Shown piece after piece: positions 32,290-44,817 of a stretch of DNA of 64,000 nt (its first letter is position 1; every line of letters starts with the position of its first letter). The stretch spans positions 30,450 to 94,449 of the forward strand of contig JAWQFJ010017484.1 of NCBI GenBank assembly GCA_034096865.1. The letters are read 5' to 3'. This stretch comes from Theodoxus fluviatilis. Taxonomy: Eukaryota > Mollusca > Gastropoda > Cycloneritida > Neritidae. The notes below the pieces were generated by a model, which did not search any database, was not told the origin of the DNA, and saw nothing but the letters and a program-made list of their open reading frames with translations. The translations under genes were made by a program, and so were the position numbers.

Positions 32290-32543
32290 TGATGATAGGG
32301 CAAAATTTCACATCTCGATGTCTTTGACACCGACAAAGCATTGAGGGATAGGTGGAAGGAGCCCAAAGGGCTCATCAGGCTTTAACTGCAAGAATGAGAA
32401 CGGCATATTCAATTTAAAAAACAAGTGCTGCATTCGCACACCGTAGACGAAACATATAATGCGCCTGCACACACCGGTTAGAAGCCCGTAAACACCAAAT
32501 GAATGATAGGGCAAAGGAAAAAGAAAGCAACCTTATTCCTCCA

Positions 32544-33825
<1,282 letters not shown>

Positions 33826-33866
<41 letters not shown>

Positions 33867-33965
33867 CACTCACTCTCTCACTCTCTCTCTCTTCTCTCTC
33901 TCTCCCTCGCTCACTCTCTCTCTCTATCTCTATCTCTCTTCTCTCTCTCTCGCTCACTCTCTCTC

Positions 33966-34048
<83 letters not shown>
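33826..34048 (+). repeat. CT-rich microsatellite after the LINE
   Basis: More than 200 bp of CT with scattered CTCGCTCA and TTT interruptions. It follows the LINE's AATAAAGATATC end and probably grew from its tail. Confidence 0.95.
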
Positions 34049-34051
<3 letters not shown>

Positions 34052-34565
34052 TACTAGGTTACCATTTCGGGGAAGTGATTCATCCTGCTTGCACTAAGAT
34101 TTGGGGGCTAACAAAGGAGGGTTGCAACATTCTACCAAATTCCCCGACCATTAACAAAGGCTTCACAACACATAGGCCTACATATGAGTGCGCGTTTGCG
34201 TGCAAATGCCTATAATTTATGAATGGGGAAAGTCCAACAACTTCTAACAAGATACATGATTTGTAGCAACCTACGCGCGTGAACGTGTGATGAGTTGGTT
34301 TGCAAAAAGTAAAGATGGTATGAGACGGGTTCACCGGAGGTCAAGCTAAACAACATTCTAGTAAACTAGAGATTTCGCCTACCGGCGAAGTGTTACTACT
34401 GACTCGGGTTTACAGAATGGCTAAACGATTTATGTCCACCCTCTTCCTGATATACGAAAACGAGGTTCCTCGCCTTACATTGTAAAAGAGGTGTGTGTCC
34501 GTTTAAAAAAAAAAGGTGGCAACAAATGGATTCAAACATGATAACAGTTTAATTTCCACCAGCAC
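34049..34565. other. Non-coding; small perfect hairpin
   Basis: TTCGCCTACCGGCGAA at about 34374-34389 is a 6-bp-arm hairpin. Nothing else recognised. Confidence 0.5.
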
Positions 34566-34789
34566 CCACACACCACCACCACCACCGCCGCAGCAACCAC
34601 AACCACCACCGCCGCCCCCGCCACCACCGCCACCGCCGTCGTCGCCGCCGTCGTCGTCGTCATCGTCGTCATCGTTGTCATCATCTTCGTCGCCGCCGTC
34701 GTCGTCGTCACCGTCATCGTCATCGTCGTCATCGTCATCGTCATCATCACCGTCTTCGTCGTCGTCATCATCGTCATCATCATCATCAG
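34566..34789 (+). repeat. Trinucleotide tract CAC/CGC to GTC/ATC
   Basis: CCACCACCGCCGC grading into GTCGTCATCGTC. Poly-D, poly-S and poly-P ORFs in all frames are artefacts. Confidence 0.95.
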
Positions 34790-36007
34790 ACATACAGATG
34801 CGGCTGCCTGGGAGTTGTAGCCTTCACCAGCTGGTTTGCTTTGCGCTTTGTGTTTACCTGTCTTATCTCTGGTAGCATTTGCAACAGATGTGTCACCATG
34901 GTGTATCATTGTGAACGGCTTATAGTATTAACCTCCTCCTTATATTTAAAAATATCGGTGGTACTTGTGGGTGGAAGACTTTTCAGCTCTGGATCAAGCT
35001 GATCTTTCGTCAGTTGGTACGAATCAATGTCACCGATCACCTCAATTTTCTTTTCAATATTGGACATTCACCTGTTGGTGAGCAAAACGTTAAGATTGGA
35101 TATTTAGTAAGTAGTTTGCAATAAATGAATATTGGACATTCATCTGTTCGTCTGCAATAGGTAGTGGCAGCACAGCACCAAAATGCAATCAAACGTGCAG
35201 AGCAACCAGAGCAACTAATTTCGCGGGGGCTGTTTTTTTTTTAACACAAGTATAGCAGATGTGTAACTTAGGACAGAAATGAAGAACTTTCTTTCTTCTT
35301 TCGTTTGAACGTACGTTATTATGAATTCATTGATATTGTTTTAACTTTCGAAAAGAAAATGGAGATATTTTTACCATTGTGCAAAAATGTTAATATTTGC
35401 CTTTTTCTTTTCACAAAGTCAGCATTTTGCAGTAGGGTAGACAATCTGAAATGGTAAGATCTCTTCTCTCATATAATGTAAATGTAAATGTATTGTTCAA
35501 TTTTCTAAGATTAACATGGAAGGGATTAGGTTTTATCTTAAAAACAGCTCACAGATATATTTGATATGTTCAAAATTATGTTGCGTCTTTAAAGTCATTC
35601 TTGTGTTTAAAGATGAATTCAAGCCTCAAGATCTTATATCTATGTGTAATATGTATATTGTAGAACTGGTTTGGCAAAAAGCATGGCTGTATGTTGATTT
35701 TACTTCAAATAATGGCCAATTCTACATGATGACATTTCTTGTAATTTTACACTGCATACTGCGCTTAAACGCCCGTAATTCTTAGGCTAATCTGATAGTG
35801 AATTTCATTACCCATTTGGAATGACGTATTGGTTATATATTTATGCCTGTGTCCCAACTTCGCTCGGCCTTTAAAACTTGGTACACTGTACCACGCCGTG
35901 CATCAGCCCAGAGATGGCGGCCTTCGAAATGTCGACTTCATCGAATTCAGAGTTGAAGATTCGCGATCTATTTGAAAGTCTCGATTAGTAAAATGAAACA
36001 AACTTTA
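34790..36007. other. No gene recognised
   Basis: An 89-codon + strand ORF at 35516-35785 has no recognisable motif. GAATATTGGACATTCA recurs at 35053-35070 and 35127-35143. Confidence 0.45.
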
Positions 36008-36212
36008 CCTTACATAACACTACTGCAAATGTGCTAATACATAACACTACTGCAAATGTGCTAATACATAACACTACTGCAAATGTGCTAATACATAACA
36101 CTACTGCAAATGTGCTAATACATAACACTACTGCAAATGTGCTAATACATAACACTACTGCAAATGTGCTAATACATAACACTACTGCAAATGTGCTAAT
36201 ACATAACACTAC
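36008..36212 (+). repeat. 27-bp tandem repeat, about 7 units
   Basis: Units of GCAAATGTGC + TAATACATAA + CACTACT, almost identical. The 9-residue repeats in both strands' frames are artefacts of the period. It lies just downstream of the tyrosinase gene's last exon (about 500 bp). Confidence 0.97.
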
Positions 36213-36714
36213 TAGCGTAAAACAGCCACACTGTGCCAACTGGGATTCCGCATCATATTCATGTGCAAGGCTATGTATTATCAGTGCATGTTTATTCTCT
36301 CAGCTTTAGTGCATATAACTATTAGATATGCATGAACCTTGCGTCTAACGAAGGCTTTTCAGTCAAATGTAGTCAAGGTGTTTTATTGCCTAATACGGGC
36401 TTAGAGCAGTTATTTTGCTTTGGAATTAAATATACATCTACAAACAATCGTGTAGCGTGTGTCCAACCATCAGCTGATTATTCAGGCATTGCCTCTATAG
36501 AGAACGTCACCTAACAAAAGTTCCCCCCCTCGCCAAGTCGCTTGGAGAGCACACCTGACAAACAAAAGCAACGAAGAAGACGTGGACACAAAACTCAGTA
36601 TATTCACAAACAGGAAACTCACACAGGCGGATGGACACTTTAGCTTTATTAGTCCCAAGGGCAGCCGCGACATCGGCGTGGGTTGCGACAGCCTCAGCAC
36701 GGACAGACGACTCT

Positions 36715-37393
36715 CTAGCCTGGGAAGCTTCCACCCCCTCCAGGGAAGCCTCCAGCCCCTCCAGGGAAACCTCCACCCCCTCCAGGGAAGCCTCCAGCCC
36801 CTCCAGGGAAACCTCCAGCCCCTCCAGCCCCTCCAGGGAAACCTCCAGCCCCTCCAGCCCCTCCAGGGAAACCTCCACCCCCTCCAGGGAAACCTCCAGC
36901 CCCTCCAGCCCCTCCAGGGAAACCTCCAGCCCCTCCAGCCCCTCCAGGGAAACCTCCAGCCCCTCCAGCCCCTCCAGGTAAGCCTAGTCCTCCTGCGTTG
37001 CCTCCGAAGCCCGCTCCAGGCCCAAAGTTTCCAGTGGGAGCAAAGCCCCCCATGAAAGGCATGGGGCTCTGGGAGGGAAACTGGGTCAACCCTGCGTTGC
37101 CCCCGAGGCCGAAGACGTTGTTGAAGTTGCTCATGAAGTTCTGGAAGTTGTTGAACATGCCGCCCATGGGCCCCACCTCGAACGGCGCCCTCGCGGCGCT
37201 GGTGCAGCGGTTGGAGGCGCTGTCGCAGACCATGAGTCGACCGCAGTCCGCGTTCCTTCGGCACTGCTCGGGCGGCAGCTCGCAATTGACAATCCGCCTG
37301 GAGAAGAAGTCGTTGTTTCCGTCCATGTTGAGGAGACGCCCCAGCCTCATGGAGTGGAAGGGACCGTGGTCTTCCTGGCCGTAGTCCACGGGC
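36715..37393 (-). CDS. Tyrosinase, last exon with Cys-rich segment and Gly-rich tail
   Basis: The acceptor (CCTCCCCACAG on the - strand) lies at 37394-37395. The first G completes TGG with the TG left by exon 40625-40761, giving DPQSDW|PVDYGQEDHGPF. The exon encodes 225 further residues. They include a region typical of the end of mollusc tyrosinases (MRLGRLLNMDGNNDFFSRR), five Cys in 28 residues (NCELPPEQC, NADCGRLMVC, SNRC) and a Phe/Asn/Met stretch. From about 36980 down to the TAG at 36715-36717 it is a Gly-rich repeat (GGAGGAGGFPGG, GGGGFPGG). Mollusc tyrosinases oxidise phenols to quinones and many are secreted by the mantle for shell matrix cross-linking. The glycine tail would suit a matrix role; that is inference. 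GC content is much higher than in the flanks. Confidence 0.9.
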
Positions 37394-37409
37394 CTGTGGG
37401 GAGGGGTGG

Positions 37410-37745
37410 AGTGGAGACACGTTGAAGAGGGTGCGGAGTCGTGCGAAGAGGATACGAAGACGTTCGAAGAGAGTGCAGAGACGCATGAAGAAACTACAGA
37501 GACGCGTGAAGAGAGTACAGAGACGTGTGAAGAGAGTACAGAGACGTGTGAAGAGAGTACAGAGACGTGTGAAAGAAAGTACAGAGACAAGTGAAATGAA
37601 TATGGAGAGGTGCGAAGAGAGTACAGAGACGTGTGAAAGAAAGTACAGAGACGTGTGAAGAGAGTACAGAGACGTGTGAAGAGAGTACAGAGACGTGTGA
37701 AGAGAGTACAGAGACGTGTGAAAGAAAGTACAGAGACGTGTGAAA
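37410..37745 (+). repeat. 21-bp minisatellite in tyrosinase intron
   Basis: Units of GAGACGTGTGAAGAGAGTACA, with variants GTGAAAGAAAG and ATGAATATG. Starts within about 20 bp of the splice acceptor of the last exon. Confidence 0.9.
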
Positions 37746-38130
37746 TGAATATGGAGAGAGGTGCAAAATGGATATGGAGACGTGTGAAGAGCGCAGGGAA
37801 GTTTTTGAAGAGTGCTCAGACGCATGAAGAGGATATGGAGACGTGAAGTGTGTACGGAGGATTATAAAGGGAGTATTGAGACGTGTGAAGAGGATATGGA
37901 GACATGTGAAGAGCGTAGGGAAGTTTTTGAAGAGTGCTCAGACGCATGAAGAGGATATGGAGACGTGAAGTGTGTACGGAGGATTATAAAGAGAGCATTG
38001 AGACGTGTGAAGAAGATATGGAGACATGTGAAGAGCGTAGGGAAGTTTTTGAAGAGTGCTCAGACGAATGAAGAGGATATAAAGACATATGAAGAGCGTA
38101 CTGAGGATTTTAAAGAGGGTAAAGAGATAT
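37746..38130 (+). repeat. 122-bp tandem repeat, about 3 units
   Basis: AGGGAAGTTTTTGAAGAG recurs at 37795, 37917 and 38039. Each unit itself contains degenerate GTGAAGAGGATATGGAGAC modules related to the flanking arrays. Confidence 0.9.
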
Positions 38131-38164
38131 ACGAAGAGGTTATGAAAACGTGTGGAGAGGGTAG

Positions 38165-40075
38165 GGAGAGTGTGAAGAGGTTATGAACACGTGTGGAGAG
38201 GGTAGGGAGGGTGTGAAGAGGTTATGAACACGTGTGGAGAGGGTAGGGAGGGTGTGAAGAGGCTATCAAAACGTGTGGAGAGGGTAGGGAGGGTGTGAAG
38301 AGGTTATGAACACGTGTGGAGAGGGTAGGGAGGGTGTGAAGAGGTTATGAACACGTGTGGAGAGGGTAATGAGGGTGTGAAGAGGTTATGAACACGTGTG
38401 GAGAGGGTAGGGAGGGTGTGAAGAGGTTATGAACACGTGTGGAGAGGGTAGGGAGGGTGTGAAGAGGCTATCAAAACGTGTGGAGAGGGTAATGAGGGTG
38501 TGAAGAGGCTATGAACACGTGTGGAGAGGGTAGGGAGGGTGTGAAGAGGTTATGAACACGTGTGGAGAGGGTAGGGAGGGTGTGAAGAGGCTATCAAAAC
38601 GTGTGGAGAGGGTAGGGAGGGTGTGAAGAGGTTATGAACACGTGTGGAGAGGGTAATGAGGGTGTGAAGAGGTTATGAACACGTGTGGAGAGGGTAGGGA
38701 GGGTGTGAAGAGGTTATGAACACGTGTGGAGAGGGTAGGGAGGGTGTGAAGAGGCTATCAAAACGTGTGGAGAGGGTAGGGAGGGTGTGAAGAGGTTATG
38801 AACACGTGTGGAGAGGGTAGGGAGGGTGTGAAGAGGCTATCAAAACGTGTGGAGAGGGTAGGGAGGGTGTGAAGAGGTTATGAACACGTGTGGAGAGGGT
38901 AATGAGGGTGTGAAGAGGTTATGAACACGTGTGGAGAGGGTAGGGAGGGTGTGAAGAGGTTATGAACACGTGTGGAGAGGGTAGGGAGGGTGTGAAGAGG
39001 TTATGAACACGTGTGGAGAGGGTAATGAGGGTGTGAAGAGGTTATGAACACGTGTGGAGAGGGTAGGGAGGGTGTGAAGAGGTTATGAACACGTGTGGAG
39101 AGGGTAGGGAGGGTGTGAAGAGGCTATCAAAACGTGTGGAGAGGGTAGGGAGGGTGTGAAGAGGCTATCAAAACGTGTGGAGAGGGTAGGGAGGGTGTGA
39201 AGAGGTTATGAACACGTGTGGAGAGGGTAGGGAGGGTGTGAAGAGGTTATGAACACGTGTGGAGAGGGTAGGGAGGGTGTGAAGAGGTTACGAACACGTG
39301 TGGAGAGGGTAGGGAGGGTGTGAAGAGGTTATGAACACGTGTGGAGAGGGTAGGGAGGGTGTGAAGAGGTTATGAACACGTGTGGAGAGGGTAGGGAGGG
39401 TGTGAAGATGTTATGAACACGTGTGGAGAGGGTAGGGAGGGTGTGAAGAGGCTATGAACACGTGTGGAGAGGGTAGGGAGGGTGTGAAGAGGTTATGAAA
39501 AGGTGTGGAGAGGGTAGGGAGGGTGTGAAGAGGCTATGAACACGTGTGGAGAGGGTAATGAGGGTGTGAAGAGGCTATGAACACGTGTGGAGAGGGTAGG
39601 GAGGGTGTGAAGAGGTTATGAACACGTGTGGAGAGGGTAGGGAGGGTGTGAAGAGGCTATGAACACGTGTGGAGAGGGTAATGAGGGTGTGAAGAGGCTA
39701 TGAACACGTGTGGAGAGGGTAGGGAGGGTGTGAAGAGGTTATGAACACGTGTGGAGAGGGTAGGGAGGGTGTGAAGAGGTTATGAAAAGGTGTGGAGAGG
39801 GTAGGGAGGGTGTGAAGAGGTTATGAACACGTGTGGAGAGGGTAGGGAGGGTGTGAAGAGGTTATGGACACGTGTGGAGAGGGTAGGGAGGGTGTGAAGA
39901 GGTTATGAACACGTGTGGAGAGGGTAGGGAGGGTATGAAGATGTTATGAACACGTGTGGAAAGGGTAGGGAGGGTGTGAAGATGTTATGGACACGTGTGG
40001 AGAGGGTAGGGAGGGTGTGAAGATGTTATGGACACGTGTGGAGAGGGTAGGGAGGGTGTGAAGAGGCTGTGAAAT
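38165..40075 (+). repeat. 41-bp minisatellite with CACGTG, about 46 units
   Basis: Exact 41-bp period (38171, 38212, 38253 and so on). The unit contains GTGTGAAGAGGTTATGAACA, then CGTGTGGAGAGGGTAGGGAG. Most units have ACACGTGT, holding the E-box CACGTG. A minority read CAAAACGTG, which destroys it. Variants (TTATG/CTATC, GTAGGG/GTAATG) recur in blocks, showing multi-unit duplications. It fills most of the 37394-40624 tyrosinase intron. Confidence 0.96.
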
Positions 40076-40624
40076 CAAATGGAGAGGGTAGAGAGAAGGG
40101 TGAAAAGGTCATGGAGACGGTGTAGAAGACGTGGGAGCTCTTAAAGATGAAGGGCGTAAAGACATGTAAAGAAGTTGTGGAGACGCAGGAAGAGAGAGAT
40201 ATGCAAACGACGTGCACTTATGAGGAGACGTGCTCATGAGAAGTGGGATGAAAACGGTTGAAGAGATTAAGACGAGGCGTGAGAAGTTAGAAAGTGAATG
40301 TTTTCTTTTCAAACATTCTAGTCCAGAAAGTTACCTGCATCTATTTCCTCGAATGCAGTAATCTTTGAATATGTCGAGTGCATCAGAGTATGTGCGTGCA
40401 TGTGGGTGTGCGTTATTATCTAGTTATTGCACACGTTTGCAATGTGATAATACGAATGAATGTAAGAAAATGAATTAGTACACTTCCCCGTGTTTCTTCT
40501 TTTTCCAGAGGACCACTACTGAACATGTCAGTCTTCTACAAATCTGGAATGACTAAAAGTAAGAAATAATAAAACGACAGCACCCAATGGCACTGGCTGC
40601 AGGGCTGACACACCAGACACCCAC

Positions 40625-40761
40625 CAGTCACTTTGAGGATCAACACCATTCTGCCTCTGCTGCTCACGGAAGCGCTCGTAGAGACAATCTACCCAAGTGT
40701 GGAGAGGCCAGAAGATGGGGTCGTAGGCCGCAGTCTCTATGGCGGCCATCAGTCCGCCCAC
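40625..40761 (-). CDS. Tyrosinase, exon with the third CuB histidine
   Basis: 137 nt; acceptor ATTCATTGAAG ends at 40762 and donor GTGGGT starts at 40624 (- strand). It reads VGGLMAAIETAAYDPIFWPL followed by HTWVDCLYERFREQQRQNG and VDPQSDW. DPxFWxxHxxxD is the signature around the third CuB ligand. The His aligning with the second of the usual HH pair (the copper ligand) is kept, while the first is Leu. The exon starts in phase 0, so HAW|VGGLM is restored with exon 42786-42923, and ends in phase 2, matching exon 36715-37393. The adjoining intron on its 5' side (40762-42785) is mostly CTC and ATC microsatellite. Confidence 0.92.
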
Positions 40762-41655
40762 CTTCAATGAATACAGGGAAAGGGTTCATTCTCTACAAGA
40801 GCTTTCCAGTCATCTCACTTGCGGTAGCTGCCGCACTATAGCGCCCTTCTCAGCTGGAAGCCATGGCTACATGGCTTTGGGGCTCCCACAGCAAAGGCCG
40901 TCAGGGGAGAAGCCACGTGACAAAGGGCAGCTTGAGGCGCTGCACTCTGTGCAATTATTCATCTATTCATAGTTGCACTCAAACCTTACCTTTTTACTTC
41001 CTGGTCACTGAGTTACTCTTGATATCACTCTCTAATTCCATCTCAGCTCCCTGGAGAGCACGAAACCAGGCTGCGGATGGACGCGCCAAAGTGATATTTT
41101 ATCATTTTCCAGCTCAGCTTTAGCAGGTTCCCGTTTTACTCCTGGGTGGGGAGAAGCAAAGTGGGCGAAGTACCGTGCTCAAGGATGCAGCTCTGAGATT
41201 CGCGCAGCAGCCAGCGCCACAGCCGCTATCCGCAAGTGACTGCCGGTCCAGCACGCTCTCCACTCGGCCACAGAGGCCCACTTTAACCCTTGTGCTTTGA
41301 GCCGTGATCAGTTCTATGTGAATGCAGGCTCGTTACAACAGACACACAGCTCGGTAGAATTAGCAGCTCGCAAATAGTGTTAGGTATCCATCTCGGCTTT
41401 TCCAGAAAATGTTCTGGTCAATGCTGGCGCGTTGGCCTCAAGGACTAACTCATTAGCTGCCATCTCTCCCTATGGGGCCTGCTGCTTCTTCCCGCGGGAG
41501 TGTGGAGCCATTCACAGTCCAAGGAGGTTGCTAACCATCAGCACTTTTGCAAAGGCTCATCAGGCAGCGCCTCCCATCCACTGCTACAGATTAGAGACGA
41601 CGTCATGATGGGCTCCAAACACCTCCCAACTCGTCTCGTCCTCCTCCACCTCTTC
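40762..41655 (-). other. Tyrosinase intron, unique part
   Basis: No exon recognised in this stretch on either strand. Confidence 0.5.
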
Positions 41656-42415
41656 CGTTTCCTCGCCCTGCTCCTCCTCTTGCTCCTTCTGCTAATCCCT
41701 CTTCCCGTTCTTCCTCCTGCTCCTCCTGATTCTCGTTCCGCTCCTACTCTAATGTTATTTTGCTTTCCTTGCTCCTTCACCTGCACCTTTTTCTCCTCCT
41801 GCTCTTCCTCCTCCTACTTTTCCTGTTTCTCCTGCTACTGCTCTTTTTCTTCTATTACTGATCTTTTTCTTCTACTACTGATCTTCTTTCTCCTCCTCCT
41901 CCTCCTCCTCCTCCTCCTCCTCCTCCTCCTCCTCCTCCTCCTCCTCCTCCTCCTCCTCCTCCTCCTCCTCCTCCTCCTCCTCCCTCCTCCTCCTCCTCCA
42001 TTTTCCTCCTCCTCCTCTCCTCCTCCTCCTCCTCCTCCTCCTCCTCCTCCTCCTCCTCCTCCTCCTCCTCCTCCTCCTCCTCCTCCTCCTCCTCCTCCTC
42101 CTCCTCCTCCTCCTCCTCCTCCTCCTCCTCCTCCTCCTCCTACTTCTCCTGTTTCTCCTGTTTCTCCTCCTCCTACTTCTCCTGTTTCTCCTGTTTCTCC
42201 TGCTACTGCTCTTTTTCTTCTATTACTGATCTTCTTCTTCTACTACTGATCTTCTTCCTCCTCCTCTTCTTCCTCTTCTTCCTCTTCCTCCTCCTCCTCC
42301 ACCACCTCCTCCTCCTCCTCCTCCTCCTCCTCCTCCTCCTCCTCCTCCTCCTCCTCCTCCTCCTCCTCCTCCTCCTCCTCCTCCTCCTCCTCCTCCTCCT
42401 CCCCCTCGTTGTCAT
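41656..42415 (+). repeat. CTC/CCT trinucleotide tract
   Basis: Long runs of CTC (41888-41990, 42010-42140, 42290-42400) separated by CTTTTTCTTCTATTACTGAT and TTTCTCCTGTTTCTCC spacers. The ~20-base spacer occurs more than once, so the tract has duplicated internally. Confidence 0.95.
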
Positions 42416-42416
42416 T

Positions 42417-42553
42417 AACTCATCATCATCGTCGTCGTCGTCGTCATCGCCGTCGTCGTCGTCATCGTCATCATCATCGTCATCATTATCATCGTCATCC
42501 TCATCGTCATCATTATCATCGTCATCATCATCGCCATCATCATGATCATGATT

Positions 42554-42623
<70 letters not shown>

Positions 42624-42725
42624 CCTTCATCATCATCGTTGTCGTCGTCGTCGTCGTCATTGTCGTCGTCATTGTCGTCGTCGTCATCGTCAGCATCATC
42701 GTCGTCGTCGTTGTCCACTTCGTCG

Positions 42726-42760
<35 letters not shown>

Positions 42761-42770
42761 GTCACGGAAA
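42417..42770 (+). repeat. ATC/GTC trinucleotide tract
   Basis: Alternating ATC and GTC runs, ending about 15 bp from the tyrosinase exon's donor site at 42785. Confidence 0.95.
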
Positions 42771-42785
42771 GATGCCATAACTGAC

Positions 42786-42923
42786 CCAAGCGTGGACGTG
42801 GTTGTGAATTTCCTCTACGTTGGCCGAGGAGTGGCCGTTGGGGAAGGAGATGTCACCCAGCAGCCTCTGCCTCAAGATACTTCTGACGTCATCGGCATGG
42901 ACGGTGCGGCCACGAGATCCCAC
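42786..42923 (-). CDS. Tyrosinase, exon with the first two CuB histidines
   Basis: 138 nt (46 codons), phase 0 at both ends. Acceptor TTCTCACAG is at 42924-42926 and donor GTCAGT begins at 42785. It reads VGSRGRTVHADDVRSILRQR, then LLGDISFPNGHSSANVEEIH and NHVHAW. The HNxxH of IHNHVHAW is the canonical first half of the type-3 copper CuB site, completed by VGG at the start of the next exon. Upstream exons carrying the signal peptide and CuA site are not seen up to 64000. The intron on that side consists almost entirely of the 28-bp satellite plus the LTR element, and begins only about 17 bp from this acceptor. Confidence 0.92.
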
Positions 42924-42941
42924 CTGTGAGAAGAGGAGGTC

Positions 42942-44817
42942 CGTCACTGTGTCTAAAGCTGTGCAAGGCAGTCACTATGTCTACAGTTGTGCAAGGCAGT
43001 CACTGTCTAAAGCTGTGCAAGGCAGACACTATGTCTACAGCAGTGCAAGGCAGTCACTGTGTCTACAGCTGTGCAAGGCAGTCACTGTCTCTAAAGCTAT
43101 GCAAGGCCGTCACCGTGTCTAAAGCTGTGCAAGGCAGTCACTATGCCTAACGCTGTGCAAGGCAGGCACTGTGTCTAAAGCTGTGCAAGGCAGGCACCGT
43201 GTCTAAAGCTGTGCAAGGCAGGCATCGTGTCTACAGCTTTGCAAGGCAGTCACCATGTCTAAAGCTGTGCAAGGCAGTCACTATGTCTAACGCTGTGCAA
43301 GGCAGTCACTGTGTCTACAGCTGACAAAGACAGTCACTGTGTCTACAGCTATGCAAGACAGTCACTATGTCTACAGCTATGCAAGGCAGTCACTATGTCT
43401 ACAGCTATGCAAGGCAGTCACTATGTCTACAGCTGTACACGGCAGTCACTGTGTCTAGAGCTGACAAAGGCAGTCACTATGTCTACAGCTGAAAAAGGCA
43501 GTCACTATGTCTAAAACTGTGCAAGGCAGTCACTGTGTATAAAGCTATGCAAGGTAGTCACTGTGTCTAAAGCTGTGCGAGACAGTCACTGTGTGTAAAG
43601 CTGTGCAAGGAAGTCACTGTGTCTACAGCTGACAAAGGCAGTCACAGTGTCTAAAGCTGTGCAAGGCAGTCATTGTGTCTACAGCTGACAAAGGCAGTCA
43701 CTGTGTCTAAAGCTGTGCGAGACAGTCACTGTGTCTAAAGCTGTGCAAGGCAGTCACTGTGTCTAAAGCTGTGCGAGACAGTCACTGTGTCTAACGCTGT
43801 GCAAGGCAGTCACTGTGTCTAAAGCTGTGCGAGACAGTCACTGTGTCTAAAGCTGTGCAAGGCAGTCACTGTGTCTACAGCTGACAAAGGCAGTCACTGT
43901 GTCTAGAGCTATGCAAGGCAGTCACTGTGTCTAAAGCTGTGCGAGACAGTCACTGTGTCTAAAGCTGTGCAAGGCAGTCACTGTGTCTACAGCTGACAAA
44001 GGCAGTCACTGTGTCTAGAGCTATGCAAGGCAGTCACTGTGTTTAAAGCTGTGCGAGGCTGTCACTGTGTCTAAAGCTATGCAAGGCAGTCACTGTGTTT
44101 AAAGCTGTGCGAGGCTGTCACTGTGTCTAAAGCTATACAAGGCAGTCACTGTGTTTAAAGCTGTGCAAGGCAGTCACTGTCAAAAGCTGTGCAAGGCAGT
44201 CACTGTGTCTAAAGCTATGCAAGGCTGTCACTCTGTCTAAAGCTGTGGAAGGCAGTCACTATGTCTAAAGCTGTGCAAGGCAGTCACTATGTCTAAAGCT
44301 ATGCAAGGCAGTCACCATGTCTAAAACTATGCAAGGCAGTCACTGTGTCTAAAGCTGTGCAAGGCAGTCACTGTGTCTACAGCTTTGCAAGGCAGTCAAA
44401 ATGTCTAACGCTGTGCAAGGCAGTCACTATGTCTAAAGCTGTGCAAGGCAGTCATTATGTCTAAAACTATGCAAGGCAGTCACTGTGTCTAAAGCTGTGC
44501 AAGGCAGTCACTGTGTCTACAGCTTTGCAAGGCAGTCAAAATGTCTAACGCTGTGCAAGGCAGTCACTATGTCTAAAGCTGTGCAAGGCAGTCACTATGT
44601 CTAACGCTGTGCAAGGCAGGCACTGTGTCTAAAGCTGTGCAAGGCAGTCACTATGTCTAACGCTGTGCAAGACAGTCATTATGTCTAAAGCTGTGCAAGG
44701 CAGTCACTGTGTCTAAAGCTGTACAAGGCAGTCACTGTGTCTACAGCTTTGCAAGGCAGTCTATATGTCTAACGCTGTACAAGGCAGTCACTATGTCTAA
44801 AGCTATGCAAGGCAGTC
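42942..44817 (+). repeat. 28-bp satellite, first block
   Basis: About 65 units of 28 bp with consensus parts GTCTAAAGCT, GTGCAAGGCA and GTCACTGT. Variants are ACAGCTGACAAAGG, CTAACGCTG and GAGACAGTC. It is interrupted at 44817 by the LTR retrotransposon and resumes at 50460. Confidence 0.98.

Noticed and set aside
41500..42780. Poly-P, poly-D and poly-H ORFs
   Set aside because: Trinucleotide microsatellites; no conserved sequence.
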